A stretch of DNA of 64,000 bases, from positions 434,001 to 498,000 of the forward strand of contig JBAZID010000001.1 of assembly GCA_041651995.1 (NCBI GenBank), read 5' to 3'. The notes under the pieces were generated by a model. The model was not told the DNA's origin, ran no database searches, and was given only the letters and a program-made list of their open reading frames with translations. Made by a program: the position numbers and the translations under genes. Source of the DNA: Sulfuricella sp. (GTDB lineage Bacteria > Pseudomonadota > Gammaproteobacteria > Burkholderiales > Sulfuricellaceae). Each line of letters starts with the position of its first letter. Position 1 is the stretch's first letter. This document shows, one piece after another, positions 7,662 to 16,353 of this stretch.

Positions 7662-8075
7662 ATGAATCATTCATACGTTTTCGAGGTGCGCCTGCACGAC
7701 GTGGATCACGCCGGCGTGATGTTTTTCGCACGCCTGTTTGTCCATGCGCACGATGCCTATGAAGCGTTCATGGCTCATCTGGGCCTGGATCTCTGCGCCA
7801 TGATCAGTGCCGGTGAGCGGCTGCCGGTTGTTCATGCCGACGCGGATTACTTCCAGCCGCTGCGTCACGGGGAGCAGATCACCGTGATCCTGGAAATCGA
7901 AGCCCTGGGTGAAACCTCATTTTCCGTAGTTTATGCATTTCAAACCGCCGCGGGCCTGCTTGCCAGGGTCCGCACCGTGCATGTTTATCTCGACCCCCAC
8001 GTCAATACCGCCGGCAAATTGCCACCATCCCTCCGTCATTTACTCCAGCCCTACTGCAAAGAATTGACTTCCTGA
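7662..8075 (+). CDS. menI: hotdog-fold acyl-CoA thioesterase, probable DHNA-CoA hydrolase
   Basis: A 137-residue 4HBT-type thioesterase. The signature helix region VRLHDVDHAGVMFFARLFVHAHDAYEAF contains the conserved catalytic Asp of 4-hydroxybenzoyl-CoA thioesterases. Family members hydrolyse aromatic or acyl-CoA thioesters. In a men cluster the natural job is releasing 1,4-dihydroxy-2-naphthoate from its CoA ester, the MenI step between MenB and MenA. That substrate is inferred from context, not from the sequence alone. It is the last gene before the nosZ promoter. Confidence 0.8.
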   Translation: MNHSYVFEVRLHDVDHAGVMFFARLFVHAHDAYEAFMAHLGLDLCAMISAGERLPVVHADADYFQPLRHGEQITVILEIEALGETSFSVVYAFQTAAGLLARVRTVHVYLDPHVNTAGKLPPSLRHLLQPYCKELTS

Positions 8076-8130
8076 CCCTATTCCCGGCAATTCCGCCCAA
8101 CCAGGCGAACGTTCAAGAACGCATCAATTC

Positions 8131-8171
8131 TTGACCTGAATCAAGGAGTGGGTGTCTAATGGCGGACATAA
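8131..8171 (+). promoter_or_regulatory. FNR/DNR-type promoter of nosZ
   Basis: TTGACCTGAATCAA (8131-8144) matches the FNR/DNR consensus TTGAT-N4-ATCAA with one difference. CATAAT (8166-8171) lies where a -10 hexamer would fall if the box were centred 41.5 bases upstream of the start, the class II activator layout. nosZ begins at 8249 with AAGGAG ahead of it. Confidence 0.75.
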
Positions 8172-8248
8172 TGCTGTGACAAAATGTCGCACTGCATTTA
8201 GTAATGCAGAACCGTCAAGAAGTTCAACTTAAAAAAGGAGCCTAAAAG

Positions 8249-10543
8249 ATGAAACCGTTCAGTCTACGAACGACATCGCTGCTGGTTGCAGCTGGATTGG
8301 GGCTGGGGGCTGCGAGCAGCGCCTGGGCCGCCGAGTCACTGCAGGATGTCATGAAGCGCCGCGGCCTGTCGCAACAGGACCTGCTGGCAGCATCCAAAAC
8401 CTACGTCCCCACCGGCAAGCGCGATGATTTCATTGCCTTCAGCTCCGGCGGTCAGTCTGGCCAGGTGATCGTGTATGGCATTCCGTCCATGCGCATCCTG
8501 AAATACATCGGCGTGTTCACGCCTGAGCCATGGCAGGGTTACGGCTTCGATGAAAGCTCGAAGAAAGTACTGCGTCAAGGCAATATCGACGGCAAGGAAA
8601 TCAACTGGGGCGACACCCACCACCCGGCACTTTCCGAAACCAACGGCAAGTATGACGGCCAGTTCCTGTTCATCAACGACAAGGCCAACCCGCGTCTGGC
8701 AGTGATCGACCTGCGCGATTTCGAAACCAAGCAGATCGTGGTCAACCCGATTTACAAATCGGAGCACGGTGGCGCTTTCGTTACCCCGAACAGCGAATAC
8801 GTAATCGAAGCCGCTCAGTACGCAACCCCGCTGTCGAACAAGAAATTTGTTCCGCTGGAGCGCTTCAACGAAGAATACCGCGGCGGCGTGACTTACTGGA
8901 AATTCGACCGCAAGGAAGGCAAGCTCGATCCCAAGCAGTCCTTCTCCCTCGAATTGCCACCGTATAGCCAGGACTTGTCCGATGCCGGCAAACTGGTATC
9001 CGACGGCTGGTCCTTCACCAACTCCTTCTGTACCGAGCGTTATGTTGGCGGTATCGAAAAAGGCCGCCCACCTTATGAAGCCGGTTGCTCTGCAAAAGAC
9101 ACCGACTACATGCACGTGATCAACTGGAAAAAAGCCGCCGAGCTGGTCAAGGCAGGCAAAGCCAAGAAGATCAACGGACACAACGTGCTGATGATGGAAA
9201 CCTCGATCAAGGAAGGCATCCTGTTCCTGATTCCTGAACCAAAGAGCCCGCACGGCGTGGACGTAACTCCAGACGGCAAGTTCATCACCGTTTCCGGCAA
9301 ACTGGACACCCACGTTTCCGTGTTCAGCTTCGAGAAAATCCAGGCTGCAATCAAGGCTGGCAAGTTCGAGAGCAAGGATCCCTACGGCATCCCTGTGATC
9401 GCCATGCAGGACGCACTGCACAAGCAGGTTCAACTGGGTCTGGGCCCTTTGCATACCCAGTATGACTCCAAGCAGTGCGTGGCCTACACCTCCCTGTATG
9501 TGGATTCACAGGTAGCAAAGTGGAACTACTGCGAAGGCAAGGTACTGGACAAGCTCTCCATCCATTACAACATCGGTCACTTGATGACCATGGAAGGCGA
9601 CTCGGCAGATCCTAAAGGCCGTTACCTGGTGGCGCTGAACAAGCTGTCCATCGATCGTTTCAATCCGGTTGGTCCTCTGCATCCGCAAAACCACCAGTTG
9701 ATCGACATTGCCAACGACAAGATGCAACTCCTGTACGACATGCCTTTGCCGCTGGGTGAGCCGCACTATGTAGTAGCCATCGATGCAAAAACGCTCAAGC
9801 CAGGTATCCGTTACAAAGTGGGTACTGACAGCCGTACCGACAAGCCGCACCCAGGCATGGTACGCGCAGGTGAAGAGAAGACCGTAAGGAAAGGCAACAA
9901 GGTCGAAGTATTCGGCACCTTGATCCGTTCGCACATCACACCTGAAACCATTGAAGTTGAAGTGGGCGACGAAGTTACCGTCAACCTGACCAACCTTGAG
10001 CGCGCTCAGGACGAAACCCACGGCTTCGCGGTGAGCACCTACAACGTGCATGCTTCGATCGAACCGGGCAAGACCGTTCAGGTGAAGTTCAAGGCTGACA
10101 AGGAAGGTGTGTATCCTTACTACTGCACCGAGTTCTGCTCCGCGCTGCACCTGGAGATGCAAGGTTACCTGCTGGTCAAGCCTAAGGGTTACAAGGAAGT
10201 CAAGGTTGCTGACGCAAAAGCCGTTTACACCAAGGCTGACTACGACAAGCAAGTCAAGACCAACGTAGAAACCCAGGCCGTGATCGACAGCGTGGTGGGT
10301 TACATCACCAGCGTCAACTACAAGGACTTCCCACCGGTAGTTGCACTGGTTGAAGACGCTACCGACCAGCTCAACAAAGCGCAGGAAGCCAAGGCCAAGA
10401 TGGAAGAAGCTGCCAAGAAGAGCGATTGGCAGAATGCAACCCTCTGGGCTGGCCAGTGGTGGCAGTACCAGGTCAAGGCTGCTGACATCGGTCTGCGTGC
10501 CAAGACTTTCCTGGAACAGAATGGCGCCAAGAAAGTGAAATAA
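8249..10543 (+). CDS. nosZ: nitrous-oxide reductase, clade II type
   Basis: Periplasmic multicopper enzyme reducing N2O to N2. The N-terminus MKPFSLRTTSLLVAAGLGLGAASSAWA is a Sec-type signal without a twin-arginine motif, characteristic of clade II NosZ. The beta-propeller carries the CuZ histidine motifs (DTHHPALSE, EHGGAF, SPHGVDVTPDG, GPLHTQYD, HYNIGHLMTMEGD). The cupredoxin domain has the CuA motif CTEFCSALHLEM from about residue 626. After the usual end the protein continues for some 110 residues, predicted helical and coiled (LNKAQEAKAKMEEAAKKSDWQNATLWAGQWW), with no CXXCH heme site. At 764 residues it is longer than clade I enzymes. An FNR-type promoter precedes it and a hairpin terminator follows. 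Confidence 0.97.
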   Translation: MKPFSLRTTSLLVAAGLGLGAASSAWAAESLQDVMKRRGLSQQDLLAASKTYVPTGKRDDFIAFSSGGQSGQVIVYGIPSMRILKYIGVFTPEPWQGYGFDESSKKVLRQGNIDGKEINWGDTHHPALSETNGKYDGQFLFINDKANPRLAVIDLRDFETKQIVVNPIYKSEHGGAFVTPNSEYVIEAAQYATPLSNKKFVPLERFNEEYRGGVTYWKFDRKEGKLDPKQSFSLELPPYSQDLSDAGKLVSDGWSFTNSFCTERYVGGIEKGRPPYEAGCSAKDTDYMHVINWKKAAELVKAGKAKKINGHNVLMMETSIKEGILFLIPEPKSPHGVDVTPDGKFITVSGKLDTHVSVFSFEKIQAAIKAGKFESKDPYGIPVIAMQDALHKQVQLGLGPLHTQYDSKQCVAYTSLYVDSQVAKWNYCEGKVLDKLSIHYNIGHLMTMEGDSADPKGRYLVALNKLSIDRFNPVGPLHPQNHQLIDIANDKMQLLYDMPLPLGEPHYVVAIDAKTLKPGIRYKVGTDSRTDKPHPGMVRAGEEKTVRKGNKVEVFGTLIRSHITPETIEVEVGDEVTVNLTNLERAQDETHGFAVSTYNVHASIEPGKTVQVKFKADKEGVYPYYCTEFCSALHLEMQGYLLVKPKGYKEVKVADAKAVYTKADYDKQVKTNVETQAVIDSVVGYITSVNYKDFPPVVALVEDATDQLNKAQEAKAKMEEAAKKSDWQNATLWAGQWWQYQVKAADIGLRAKTFLEQNGAKKVK

Positions 10544-10565
10544 GTAACAGGTAATACCTGAAGTA

Positions 10566-10596
10566 GCGGGGAGCATGATGCTCCCCGTTGCTTTTT
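10566..10596 (+). terminator. rho-independent terminator after nosZ
   Basis: GCGGGGAGCAT and ATGCTCCCC form a strong hairpin followed by CTTTTT. With a separate FNR-type promoter just downstream, nosZ can be transcribed alone and at a different level from the accessory genes. Confidence 0.75.
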
Positions 10597-10610
10597 CAGA
10601 CACCGAATAA

Positions 10611-10650
10611 TTGATTCATATCAATGTTTGTGGCGCGGCTAAGCTATATT
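10611..10650 (+). promoter_or_regulatory. FNR/DNR-type promoter of the nosC1 unit
   Basis: TTGATTCATATCAA (10611-10624) is a perfect TTGAT-N4-ATCAA palindrome. TATATT (10645-10650) lies at class II spacing as a candidate -10. It would drive nosC1-nosC2-nosB and the following nos genes. Confidence 0.8.
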
Positions 10651-10704
10651 GTTTATAGTGTGGTTAATTTTGTTTTAATATTTTCCTAAAGGAGGAACGC
10701 TGCA

Positions 10705-11025
10705 ATGAAAATGAAGACCCTGATGACGCTATGTGCCCTGCCAATGGCGCTTGCCGCAATACCGGCCCATGCACTGGATGGTGCCAAGCTGTATGCGGAA
10801 AAGACCTGCTCCGCTTGCCACGGCAAGGACGGCAAAAAGACACTGATGCCTGACTATCCGAAAATTGCCGGCCAGAATCTCAAGTACATTGAAAAACAAA
10901 TGGCGGACATCAAGAGCGGTACGCGTGCCAACGGTAACAGCGCAGCCATGAAGGGCGTGATGGTCATCGTGAGCGATGAAGAGATCAAAGCAATTGCCGA
11001 GTATGTTTCAAAGCTGAAACCCTAA
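10705..11025 (+). CDS. nosC1: monoheme cytochrome c of the nos operon
   Basis: A 106-residue class I cytochrome c553-like protein. A signal peptide ends at AHA, one heme site (CSACHG) follows, and a Met-ligand region (AAMKGVMVIVSDEEIKAIAEYV) lies near the C-terminus. In clade II nos clusters such as that of Wolinella, small cytochromes named NosC1/NosC2 are thought to pass electrons from the membrane NosGH/NosB module to NosZ. GGAGG precedes the ATG. The assignment to nosC1 rests on gene order and on the single heme. Confidence 0.85.
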   Translation: MKMKTLMTLCALPMALAAIPAHALDGAKLYAEKTCSACHGKDGKKTLMPDYPKIAGQNLKYIEKQMADIKSGTRANGNSAAMKGVMVIVSDEEIKAIAEYVSKLKP

Positions 11026-11090
11026 GCTTCGGCGCTTGGGCAGGAAAATGCCCGTAATTACCGTTTAATCGAATCAAGAAAGGAAACCAA

Positions 11091-11822
11091 ATGAAAAAAA
11101 GCTTAGCAATAGCAATCGCACTGGTACTGGCACCAACTATCGCACTGGCAAGCGCCCCTGCACCAAAGAAAGAGGGTATCGAAGGCAAGGGTTATGTATG
11201 GAACGCCCAGGAAGGCGAGAAAATTGAAGCGTTGCACAAAAAGGGCGACGTTAAAGCCGGCCAGGAAGCCTATGAAGTCTGCGGCGCCTGCCACCTGCCA
11301 TCCGGCGCAGGCCGCCCCGATGGTACTTTCCCGCAACTGGCTGGTCAGCACACCACCGTAGTCATCAAGCAGATGGCTGACATTCGTGCCGGCCTGCGCG
11401 ACAACCCTACCATGTATCCATTCGCCCAGACCCTGACCGACGCGCAGGAACTGGCGGACGTGGCGGCTTATATCGAGAAACTGTGTATCCCGGTTGACCA
11501 TGGCAAATATGAAGGTGCTGATGCCGCCATGCAGGTTGCCAAGGGCAAGGACCTCTACGAGAAGCAATGCCAGGAATGCCACGGCAAGAATGGCGAAGGC
11601 AACAAGGAAAAATTCTACCCAGTGATCGCCGGCCAGCATTACAAGTATCTGCTGCGCCAGATGACCGAGATCCGTGACGGGCACCGCCGCAATGCCAACC
11701 CTGACATGGTGAAGATCATCAAGCCTTACACCAACGAGCAACTGGTAGCGATTTCCGCTTACCAGTCGAGCATGACAATGCCGGGCGCAATGTGTAAAGG
11801 CGGCAAAGCCAAGAAGAAGTAA
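11091..11822 (+). CDS. nosC2: diheme cytochrome c of the nos operon
   Basis: A 243-residue exported protein with two cytochrome c domains, heme sites CGACHL and CQECHG, each followed by a c4-like QMADIRAGLR/QMTEIRDGHR helix. The signal peptide is MKKSLAIAIALVLAPTIALASA. It lies 65 bases downstream of nosC1 with AGAAAGGA ahead of the start. By analogy with clade II nos operons it is a periplasmic electron carrier to NosZ. It could equally be annotated as a cytochrome c4 family protein; the operon position decides the name. Confidence 0.83.
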   Translation: MKKSLAIAIALVLAPTIALASAPAPKKEGIEGKGYVWNAQEGEKIEALHKKGDVKAGQEAYEVCGACHLPSGAGRPDGTFPQLAGQHTTVVIKQMADIRAGLRDNPTMYPFAQTLTDAQELADVAAYIEKLCIPVDHGKYEGADAAMQVAKGKDLYEKQCQECHGKNGEGNKEKFYPVIAGQHYKYLLRQMTEIRDGHRRNANPDMVKIIKPYTNEQLVAISAYQSSMTMPGAMCKGGKAKKK

Positions 11823-11837
11823 TCTCCACTTCGGGAC

Positions 11838-11856
11838 GGAAGCGAGACACGCTTCC
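11838..11856 (+). other. hairpin between nosC2 and nosB
   Basis: GGAAGCG-AGACA-CGCTTCC forms a perfect 7-bp stem 16 bases after the nosC2 stop. There is no T-run, so it may stabilise or partly attenuate the message rather than end it. Confidence 0.45.
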
Positions 11857-11978
11857 GCTCCCCGTTGCCTGGAAGCAGCACCAAATATCAGAGAAGGGAT
11901 GCCGGCCCGCACGGCAATCCACTTCCACGGAGGCGAGGCGACCTGTTTTAACGCTTGAAGCCTAACGAGAGATAAAAA

Positions 11979-12953
11979 ATGAACAGTCCGCAAAAACAGA
12001 TGACGCAAGTCAGAATACTAACCCTTATTGCCCTTGTTCTGATGATAGGGGCCTATTTCAGCCCGATCTGGTGGGTATCGCTAACCGCCCCGAACTACCC
12101 CAAGGAAGCCTTCCCGGACGGCATCCGCATACATTTCCACTTTGATGGTGTTTACAACGGCTGCAAAGCGCCTGCTGAATCCACGCGGATGGCTCAGGAA
12201 ACCATTCAGGCCGATCTTGGCGACGATCTGTCGCACCGCGATGGCTCTTCTTCGACCGGAGAGCAAGAGGTAGGCCTCGATTGCGTGCATGAAATGAACA
12301 CCATCAACCACTACGTAGGCATGTACCCCATTCTCACCGGCTCCCCGGTTGAACTCCGCCTGGCCAAATTCATCTTCGGCTTCATGGCCGTGATGCTGCT
12401 TGGTTTCATGATGGCGCAACGCAGGATGCGAATTATCGTCCTTGGGGCAGGCTTTGCCGCCGTGAGCGCCTGGATGGTGACTGACCAGCTCGTGCTGGGA
12501 AATCTGGACAAATTTGCCGTGGTTTATCACGATGCCGCAGCCACTTTTTTCAATCAACCCGAGGTGCTGAGCCGCTGGGTAGCGAATCTGAAAATGGCCA
12601 CCCAGGTTTCGATTGGCGGGCTGATTGTTGCCATGGTGATTCTTCTGCTTGGCGTATGGAAAATTCGTGGCTTCACCCTGATTCTGGCGCTGGTTCCAGC
12701 ATTGTTGCCGGTTTTCTTCGTGCTGGATTATGCCGGCTGGCTGTGGTTCTTCGGCCACAATCTGCATCCCTGGGGCGCATTTACCGTCAAGCCGTTCATG
12801 CCGACCGTATTTGGTGAAGGCAAAGTGGCTCAATTCAGCACCTATTCCTATCCCTACTACGGATATGCAATGCTGCTGGGCACCAGTGCGGCAAGTTTGC
12901 TTGCCCTGCTGATCCGCCGCAAGCAGATGCGCGAACAGCCAGGCACTGACTAG
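11979..12953 (+). CDS. nosB: NosB-like membrane protein
   Basis: A 324-residue integral membrane protein. One N-terminal segment (ILTLIALVLMIGAYFSPIWWVSL) is followed by a periplasmic loop of roughly 90 residues (FPDGIRIHFHFDGVYNGCKA...DCVHEMNTINHYVGMYPI) and then about five further segments. This topology and the position after nosC genes and before nosD match NosB, which is found only in clade II nos clusters and is proposed to take part in electron transfer to NosZ. It has no heme or iron-sulfur motif of its own, but several His residues lie in the loop (HFHFDG, NHYVG). Confidence 0.8.
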   Translation: MNSPQKQMTQVRILTLIALVLMIGAYFSPIWWVSLTAPNYPKEAFPDGIRIHFHFDGVYNGCKAPAESTRMAQETIQADLGDDLSHRDGSSSTGEQEVGLDCVHEMNTINHYVGMYPILTGSPVELRLAKFIFGFMAVMLLGFMMAQRRMRIIVLGAGFAAVSAWMVTDQLVLGNLDKFAVVYHDAAATFFNQPEVLSRWVANLKMATQVSIGGLIVAMVILLLGVWKIRGFTLILALVPALLPVFFVLDYAGWLWFFGHNLHPWGAFTVKPFMPTVFGEGKVAQFSTYSYPYYGYAMLLGTSAASLLALLIRRKQMREQPGTD

Positions 12954-12967
12954 GTGAATCCCAGGAG

Positions 12968-12999
12968 TTTCTGTGCGGCAAACTCCTGCCGCACAGAAA
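12968..12999 (+). other. 13-bp perfect hairpin between nosB and nosD
   Basis: TTTCTGTGCGGCA (12968-12980) and TGCCGCACAGAAA (12987-12999) pair perfectly around a 6-base loop, 14 bases after the nosB stop. No T-run follows. It may be a processing or stabilising element, or a factor-dependent end. Confidence 0.55.
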
Positions 13000-13093
13000 T
13001 GGACTTTATCCAGAATCTGTTCCGAGTTTCATCTATGTCTACAGACCAATCTGTTTGTAAAAGACGTCCCCATATCGAGGGTGTGAATTAGCC

Positions 13094-14467
13094 ATGAGGT
13101 TGTGGGGATTATTTTTTCTGTTATTGCTACCGGCGATACCGCTGACCGGGCTGTGCAGCGACGTGATTGGCGGTGACGATGAAGCAGAAAGAAGCGTCGG
13201 CCTGAGCGCCGACATGAACAACATGCCACGCGTTGATGTCGACAAACCGGTGCACCTGGTTCCGCTTTATCTGCGCGACAAACGAATCCACGGACTTCGG
13301 CCTTTTCAGGAACTGGTGGATGCCGCGCCCGCCGGTTCCATACTGCGCCCCAAGCCTGGCAATTACTCCGGCCCGGTGCATCTTACCAAGCCGCTGACAA
13401 TCGATGGCGGCGGCAAAGTCAGCATCGATGGAGGCAACAAGAGCACGGTGTTCGTGGTTGAAACCAATGGTGTCACACTGCGCGGACTGCACCTCAAGGG
13501 GTCGGGAAGCTCGCACGATAGCGACGATGCCTGCCTGAATGTGCGCGGCCACCACAATCTGATCGAAAACAATGTTATTGATGACTGCCTTTTCGGTATC
13601 GACCTGAAACAGTCCAACAACAATACGGTGCGCGGCAATCGCATCCGTTCCAAACCGGCGGATCTGGGCGTGCGGGGGGATGGCTTGCGCCTGTGGTACA
13701 GCATGAACAACCGCATCGAAAAAAATCAGGTGGTTGATTCGCGCGACATGGTGGTTTGGTACTCCAATGGCAACAAGTTTTACCATAATTACGGGGCGCG
13801 CAGCCGTTACTCGATCCATTTCATGTTCGCCCACAACAACGTGGTAGAAAGCAACCGGTTTTACGATAACGCGGTGGGCGTATACCTGATGTACAGCGAT
13901 CATTCGCTGGTGCGCAACAACGTGATTTCGCATGCCACCGGCGCAACCGGAATGGGCATCGGCTTCAAGGAAGCAAGCGACGCACTGCTCGAAGGCAATG
14001 AGATCATCTATTGCGCGCTCGGCCTGTCGGCGGACCTGTCTCCCTTCCAGCCTGACAGCAAGATCATCCTGAAGAACAATCGGCTTGCCTACAACGGAAT
14101 CGCCATTGCCTTCAACAGCGACCTTGCCGGCTATGAAGTCGTGGGCAACAGCTTCGAAGGCAATATTTCCACCCTTTCCGTAGGCGGAGCCGGGTCGGGC
14201 CAGCGCAATACCTGGCGCGGGAATTTCTGGGATGAATACGAGGGATTCGACCGCAATAACGACGGCATCGGTGATACTTCCTATGAGTTGTATGACTATG
14301 CGGACCGCTTATGGATGGAAATCCCGCAGGCACGTTTTTTCAAGATATCGCCTGCGCTTGAGGTACTTGATTTCCTTGAACGTCTGGCGCCGTTTTCAAG
14401 CCCGACCCTGTTGCTTAAAGATGAAAAACCACTGTTTAACAGTCCCTGGAAGCGGGGTAAAAAATGA
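13094..14467 (+). CDS. nosD: NosD, periplasmic beta-helix copper-site maturation protein
   Basis: A 457-residue exported protein of the carbohydrate-binding/sugar hydrolase (CASH) parallel beta-helix family. A signal peptide (MRLWGLFFLLLLPAIPLTGLCS) is followed by many short repeats of the form N-x-(I/V)-x-x-N-x-(I/F) such as HNLIENNVIDDCLFGIDLKQSNNNTVRGNRI. NosD works with the NosFY ABC transporter in assembling the CuZ sulfide-bridged copper centre of NosZ. The C-terminal ANDGIGDTSYEL-like stretch (NNDGIGDTSYELYDYADRLW) is typical. It overlaps nosG by 4 bases. Confidence 0.95.
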   Translation: MRLWGLFFLLLLPAIPLTGLCSDVIGGDDEAERSVGLSADMNNMPRVDVDKPVHLVPLYLRDKRIHGLRPFQELVDAAPAGSILRPKPGNYSGPVHLTKPLTIDGGGKVSIDGGNKSTVFVVETNGVTLRGLHLKGSGSSHDSDDACLNVRGHHNLIENNVIDDCLFGIDLKQSNNNTVRGNRIRSKPADLGVRGDGLRLWYSMNNRIEKNQVVDSRDMVVWYSNGNKFYHNYGARSRYSIHFMFAHNNVVESNRFYDNAVGVYLMYSDHSLVRNNVISHATGATGMGIGFKEASDALLEGNEIIYCALGLSADLSPFQPDSKIILKNNRLAYNGIAIAFNSDLAGYEVVGNSFEGNISTLSVGGAGSGQRNTWRGNFWDEYEGFDRNNDGIGDTSYELYDYADRLWMEIPQARFFKISPALEVLDFLERLAPFSSPTLLLKDEKPLFNSPWKRGKK

Positions 14468-15303
14468 ATACCGAGAAGCCAAAGCCAAGCAATCCCCTGA
14501 TCAACAAGCGCAAGCTGGAAGCCCGGCGGCGCTTTCTGCGCTCGATTGTTCTGGGCACAGCGATACTGGGCATTTCCACTGTAGGCTACATCCCGGTGGC
14601 CCGGGCATGGAAACAGCGCATGCGACCGCCAGGCGCGCTGGAAGAGGCGGATTTCCTTTCGTCCTGCATCAAGTGCGGACAGTGTGTCCAGGTTTGTCCC
14701 GTACAGGCGATCAAGCTTGACGATCTCGATCAGGGCTTCGGCGTCGGGGTGCCTTATATCGATTCGCGCAGCCAGGCTTGCGATTTCTCCTGCGATGCGG
14801 TGCAGTGCATTCTGGCCTGCCCCACCGGTTCGCTGGCCTACGACAAACCCGGTTTTCTGCCAACCCGCGGCGAGATGGTCATGGCGAACCCGCCCATCCT
14901 GCTTGCCAAGGAAAAAGACCCCGAACCGACTTTGAACCTGAAGGAACGCACCGGGCTTGCCGTACTGGTCCGGCCGGAGAATTGCCTGGCCCGGCAAGGG
15001 AAAGGCATCAAGGGCGCAGCACGGGGAGCAGCATTCGAGGGAACGATGCGATTCATGGAAGTGGACCGCTGGAAACCCATCCCCCTGCGTGATCATCCCT
15101 ACGATCTGGAACTTTGCGACCTGTGCGTGCGCACCTGTCCGATCAAGGGCGCGATCTCACTTGAAACCGTGGTCGAAAAAGGCGTTTCGATCAAAACACC
15201 CGTGGTACACGAGCCATGTGTCGGTTGCGGGGTATGCGAAATGGTGTGTCCGCCAGAGACTGCGGCCATCGTGGTTGAAGCGCGCAAAGGGTGGAGTGTC
15301 TGA
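14464..15303 (+). CDS. nosG: NosG, polyferredoxin (NapG-like)
   Basis: A 279-residue iron-sulfur protein. The N-terminus (RRRFLRSIVLGTAILGISTVGYIP) resembles a Tat signal or anchor. Four 4Fe-4S motifs can be read: CIKCGQCVQVCP, a degenerate CDFSCDAVQCILACP, CDLCVRTCP and CVGCGVCEMVCP. NapG/NosG proteins carry electrons from the quinol-oxidising membrane partner NapH/NosH, and clade II nos operons carry them in place of NosR. Its ATG overlaps the nosD stop, and nosH starts at its own stop codon. Confidence 0.92.
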   Translation: MNTEKPKPSNPLINKRKLEARRRFLRSIVLGTAILGISTVGYIPVARAWKQRMRPPGALEEADFLSSCIKCGQCVQVCPVQAIKLDDLDQGFGVGVPYIDSRSQACDFSCDAVQCILACPTGSLAYDKPGFLPTRGEMVMANPPILLAKEKDPEPTLNLKERTGLAVLVRPENCLARQGKGIKGAARGAAFEGTMRFMEVDRWKPIPLRDHPYDLELCDLCVRTCPIKGAISLETVVEKGVSIKTPVVHEPCVGCGVCEMVCPPETAAIVVEARKGWSV

Positions 15304-16271
15304 TGAATAAATACCTTGAATCGGCACGGGTAATGCTGGGTGGCGATCCGCGCAAACCGGAGCCAGTCGAATACACCGAAGAAGCCAAGACCATACATTT
15401 CTACAAGAAAAACGAGAAGCTGGATTTCGAGGCATTGAAGCTCGAGGCGCGTGAGCACCAGAAGAAACATGTCTGGCTCAAGCGCCGCTGGATTACGCTG
15501 CTTGCAATCAACCTTCTGTTCACCGTGTCCTTCTGGCTCGACATCCAGATACTGGAAGGCGCGCTGACCGCATCGCGCCTGCTGGGCTTTCACCTGATAG
15601 ACCTGAATTCCGCCCTGCAGGTGATGCTGGCGCACAAGCACATCATCGTGAACCTGCTGATCGGCACCGGTACGGTTTTTGTTCTGTGGCTGCTGCTGGG
15701 CGGACGCACCTTCTGCTCCTGGGTCTGCCCCTACCATTTCCTGGCGGAAAATGCGGAACGGCTGCATGTGTATCTGGTGGAAAAAAAGAAGATTACCGAC
15801 CATGCTTTTCATCGCGGCGTACGCACGGTGTTCTGGGTGTTGTTTGCCCTGATGGCGCTCATCACCGGCTACACCGTATTTGAAGCCATCTCGCCAACCG
15901 GCATCGTCAGCCGGGCCCTGATCTACGGCCCGGGACTGGCGCTGGGCTGGGTACTTTTGCTGTTGCTGTTCGAGGTGTTCTACTCGCGCCGCGCCTGGTG
16001 CCGCTACGTCTGCCCGATTGGTCTGACCTATGGCATAACCGGCGTGTTTTCACCCTTGCATGTGACCTACAAACTGGCCAATTGCCATCATGAAGGCGAA
16101 TGCCGCAAGGTCTGCGAAGTGCCGCACGTGCTCGATTGCATCGTCAAGGGGCGCGCGCCGGCGGCCCAGCTGGACATCGGTGCGGACTGCACCCGCTGCG
16201 GCATGTGCATCGATGTCTGCCCAAGCGGCGCCTTGAGTTTCGAAATCAAGGGTCTTAGAAAACTGATGTAA
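15303..16271 (+). CDS. nosH: NosH, membrane iron-sulfur quinol dehydrogenase (NapH-like)
   Basis: A 322-residue membrane protein with about five transmembrane segments, the cytoplasmic motifs CSWVCPYHF and CRYVCPIGL (CX3CP pairs) and a C-terminal ferredoxin site CTRCGMCIDVCP. NapH/NosH are considered to oxidise menaquinol and pass electrons to NapG/NosG. The start at 15303 uses the TGATG junction with nosG; an upstream in-frame codon at 15291 is less likely. Known NapGH systems draw on menaquinol in Wolinella and on ubiquinol in E. coli; the men genes on both sides of this operon favour menaquinol here (inference). Confidence 0.92.
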   Translation: MNKYLESARVMLGGDPRKPEPVEYTEEAKTIHFYKKNEKLDFEALKLEAREHQKKHVWLKRRWITLLAINLLFTVSFWLDIQILEGALTASRLLGFHLIDLNSALQVMLAHKHIIVNLLIGTGTVFVLWLLLGGRTFCSWVCPYHFLAENAERLHVYLVEKKKITDHAFHRGVRTVFWVLFALMALITGYTVFEAISPTGIVSRALIYGPGLALGWVLLLLLFEVFYSRRAWCRYVCPIGLTYGITGVFSPLHVTYKLANCHHEGECRKVCEVPHVLDCIVKGRAPAAQLDIGADCTRCGMCIDVCPSGALSFEIKGLRKLM

Positions 16272-16340
16272 AAATCAAGCAGTCAGCGGTCAGCGGGGGT
16301 ATTGCTGAAAGTTGGAAGCTGACAGCTGATTGCCAAATGC
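16272..16340. repeat. dispersed repeat between nosH and nosF
   Basis: The 80-base gap carries a CAGTCAGCGGTCAGCGGGGG...TTGCTGAAAGTTGGAAGCTGACAGCTGA sequence. A related copy lies at 18597-18648 (GTCAGCGG...TTTTGCTGAAAGCTGATC). The shared core is GTCAGCGG-N5-TTGCTGAAAG. It precedes nosF, which lacks a clear Shine-Dalgarno sequence. Confidence 0.6.
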
Positions 16341-16353
16341 CGAAAGCCAAAAA

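Noticed and set aside
8336..10603. Two long minus-strand frames opposite nosZ
   Set aside because: Antisense of a highly conserved gene; products resemble no protein family.
12968..12999. Rho-independent terminator between nosB and nosD
   Set aside because: The stem is perfect but no T-run follows on the plus strand, and the nos genes continue; kept only as a hairpin.
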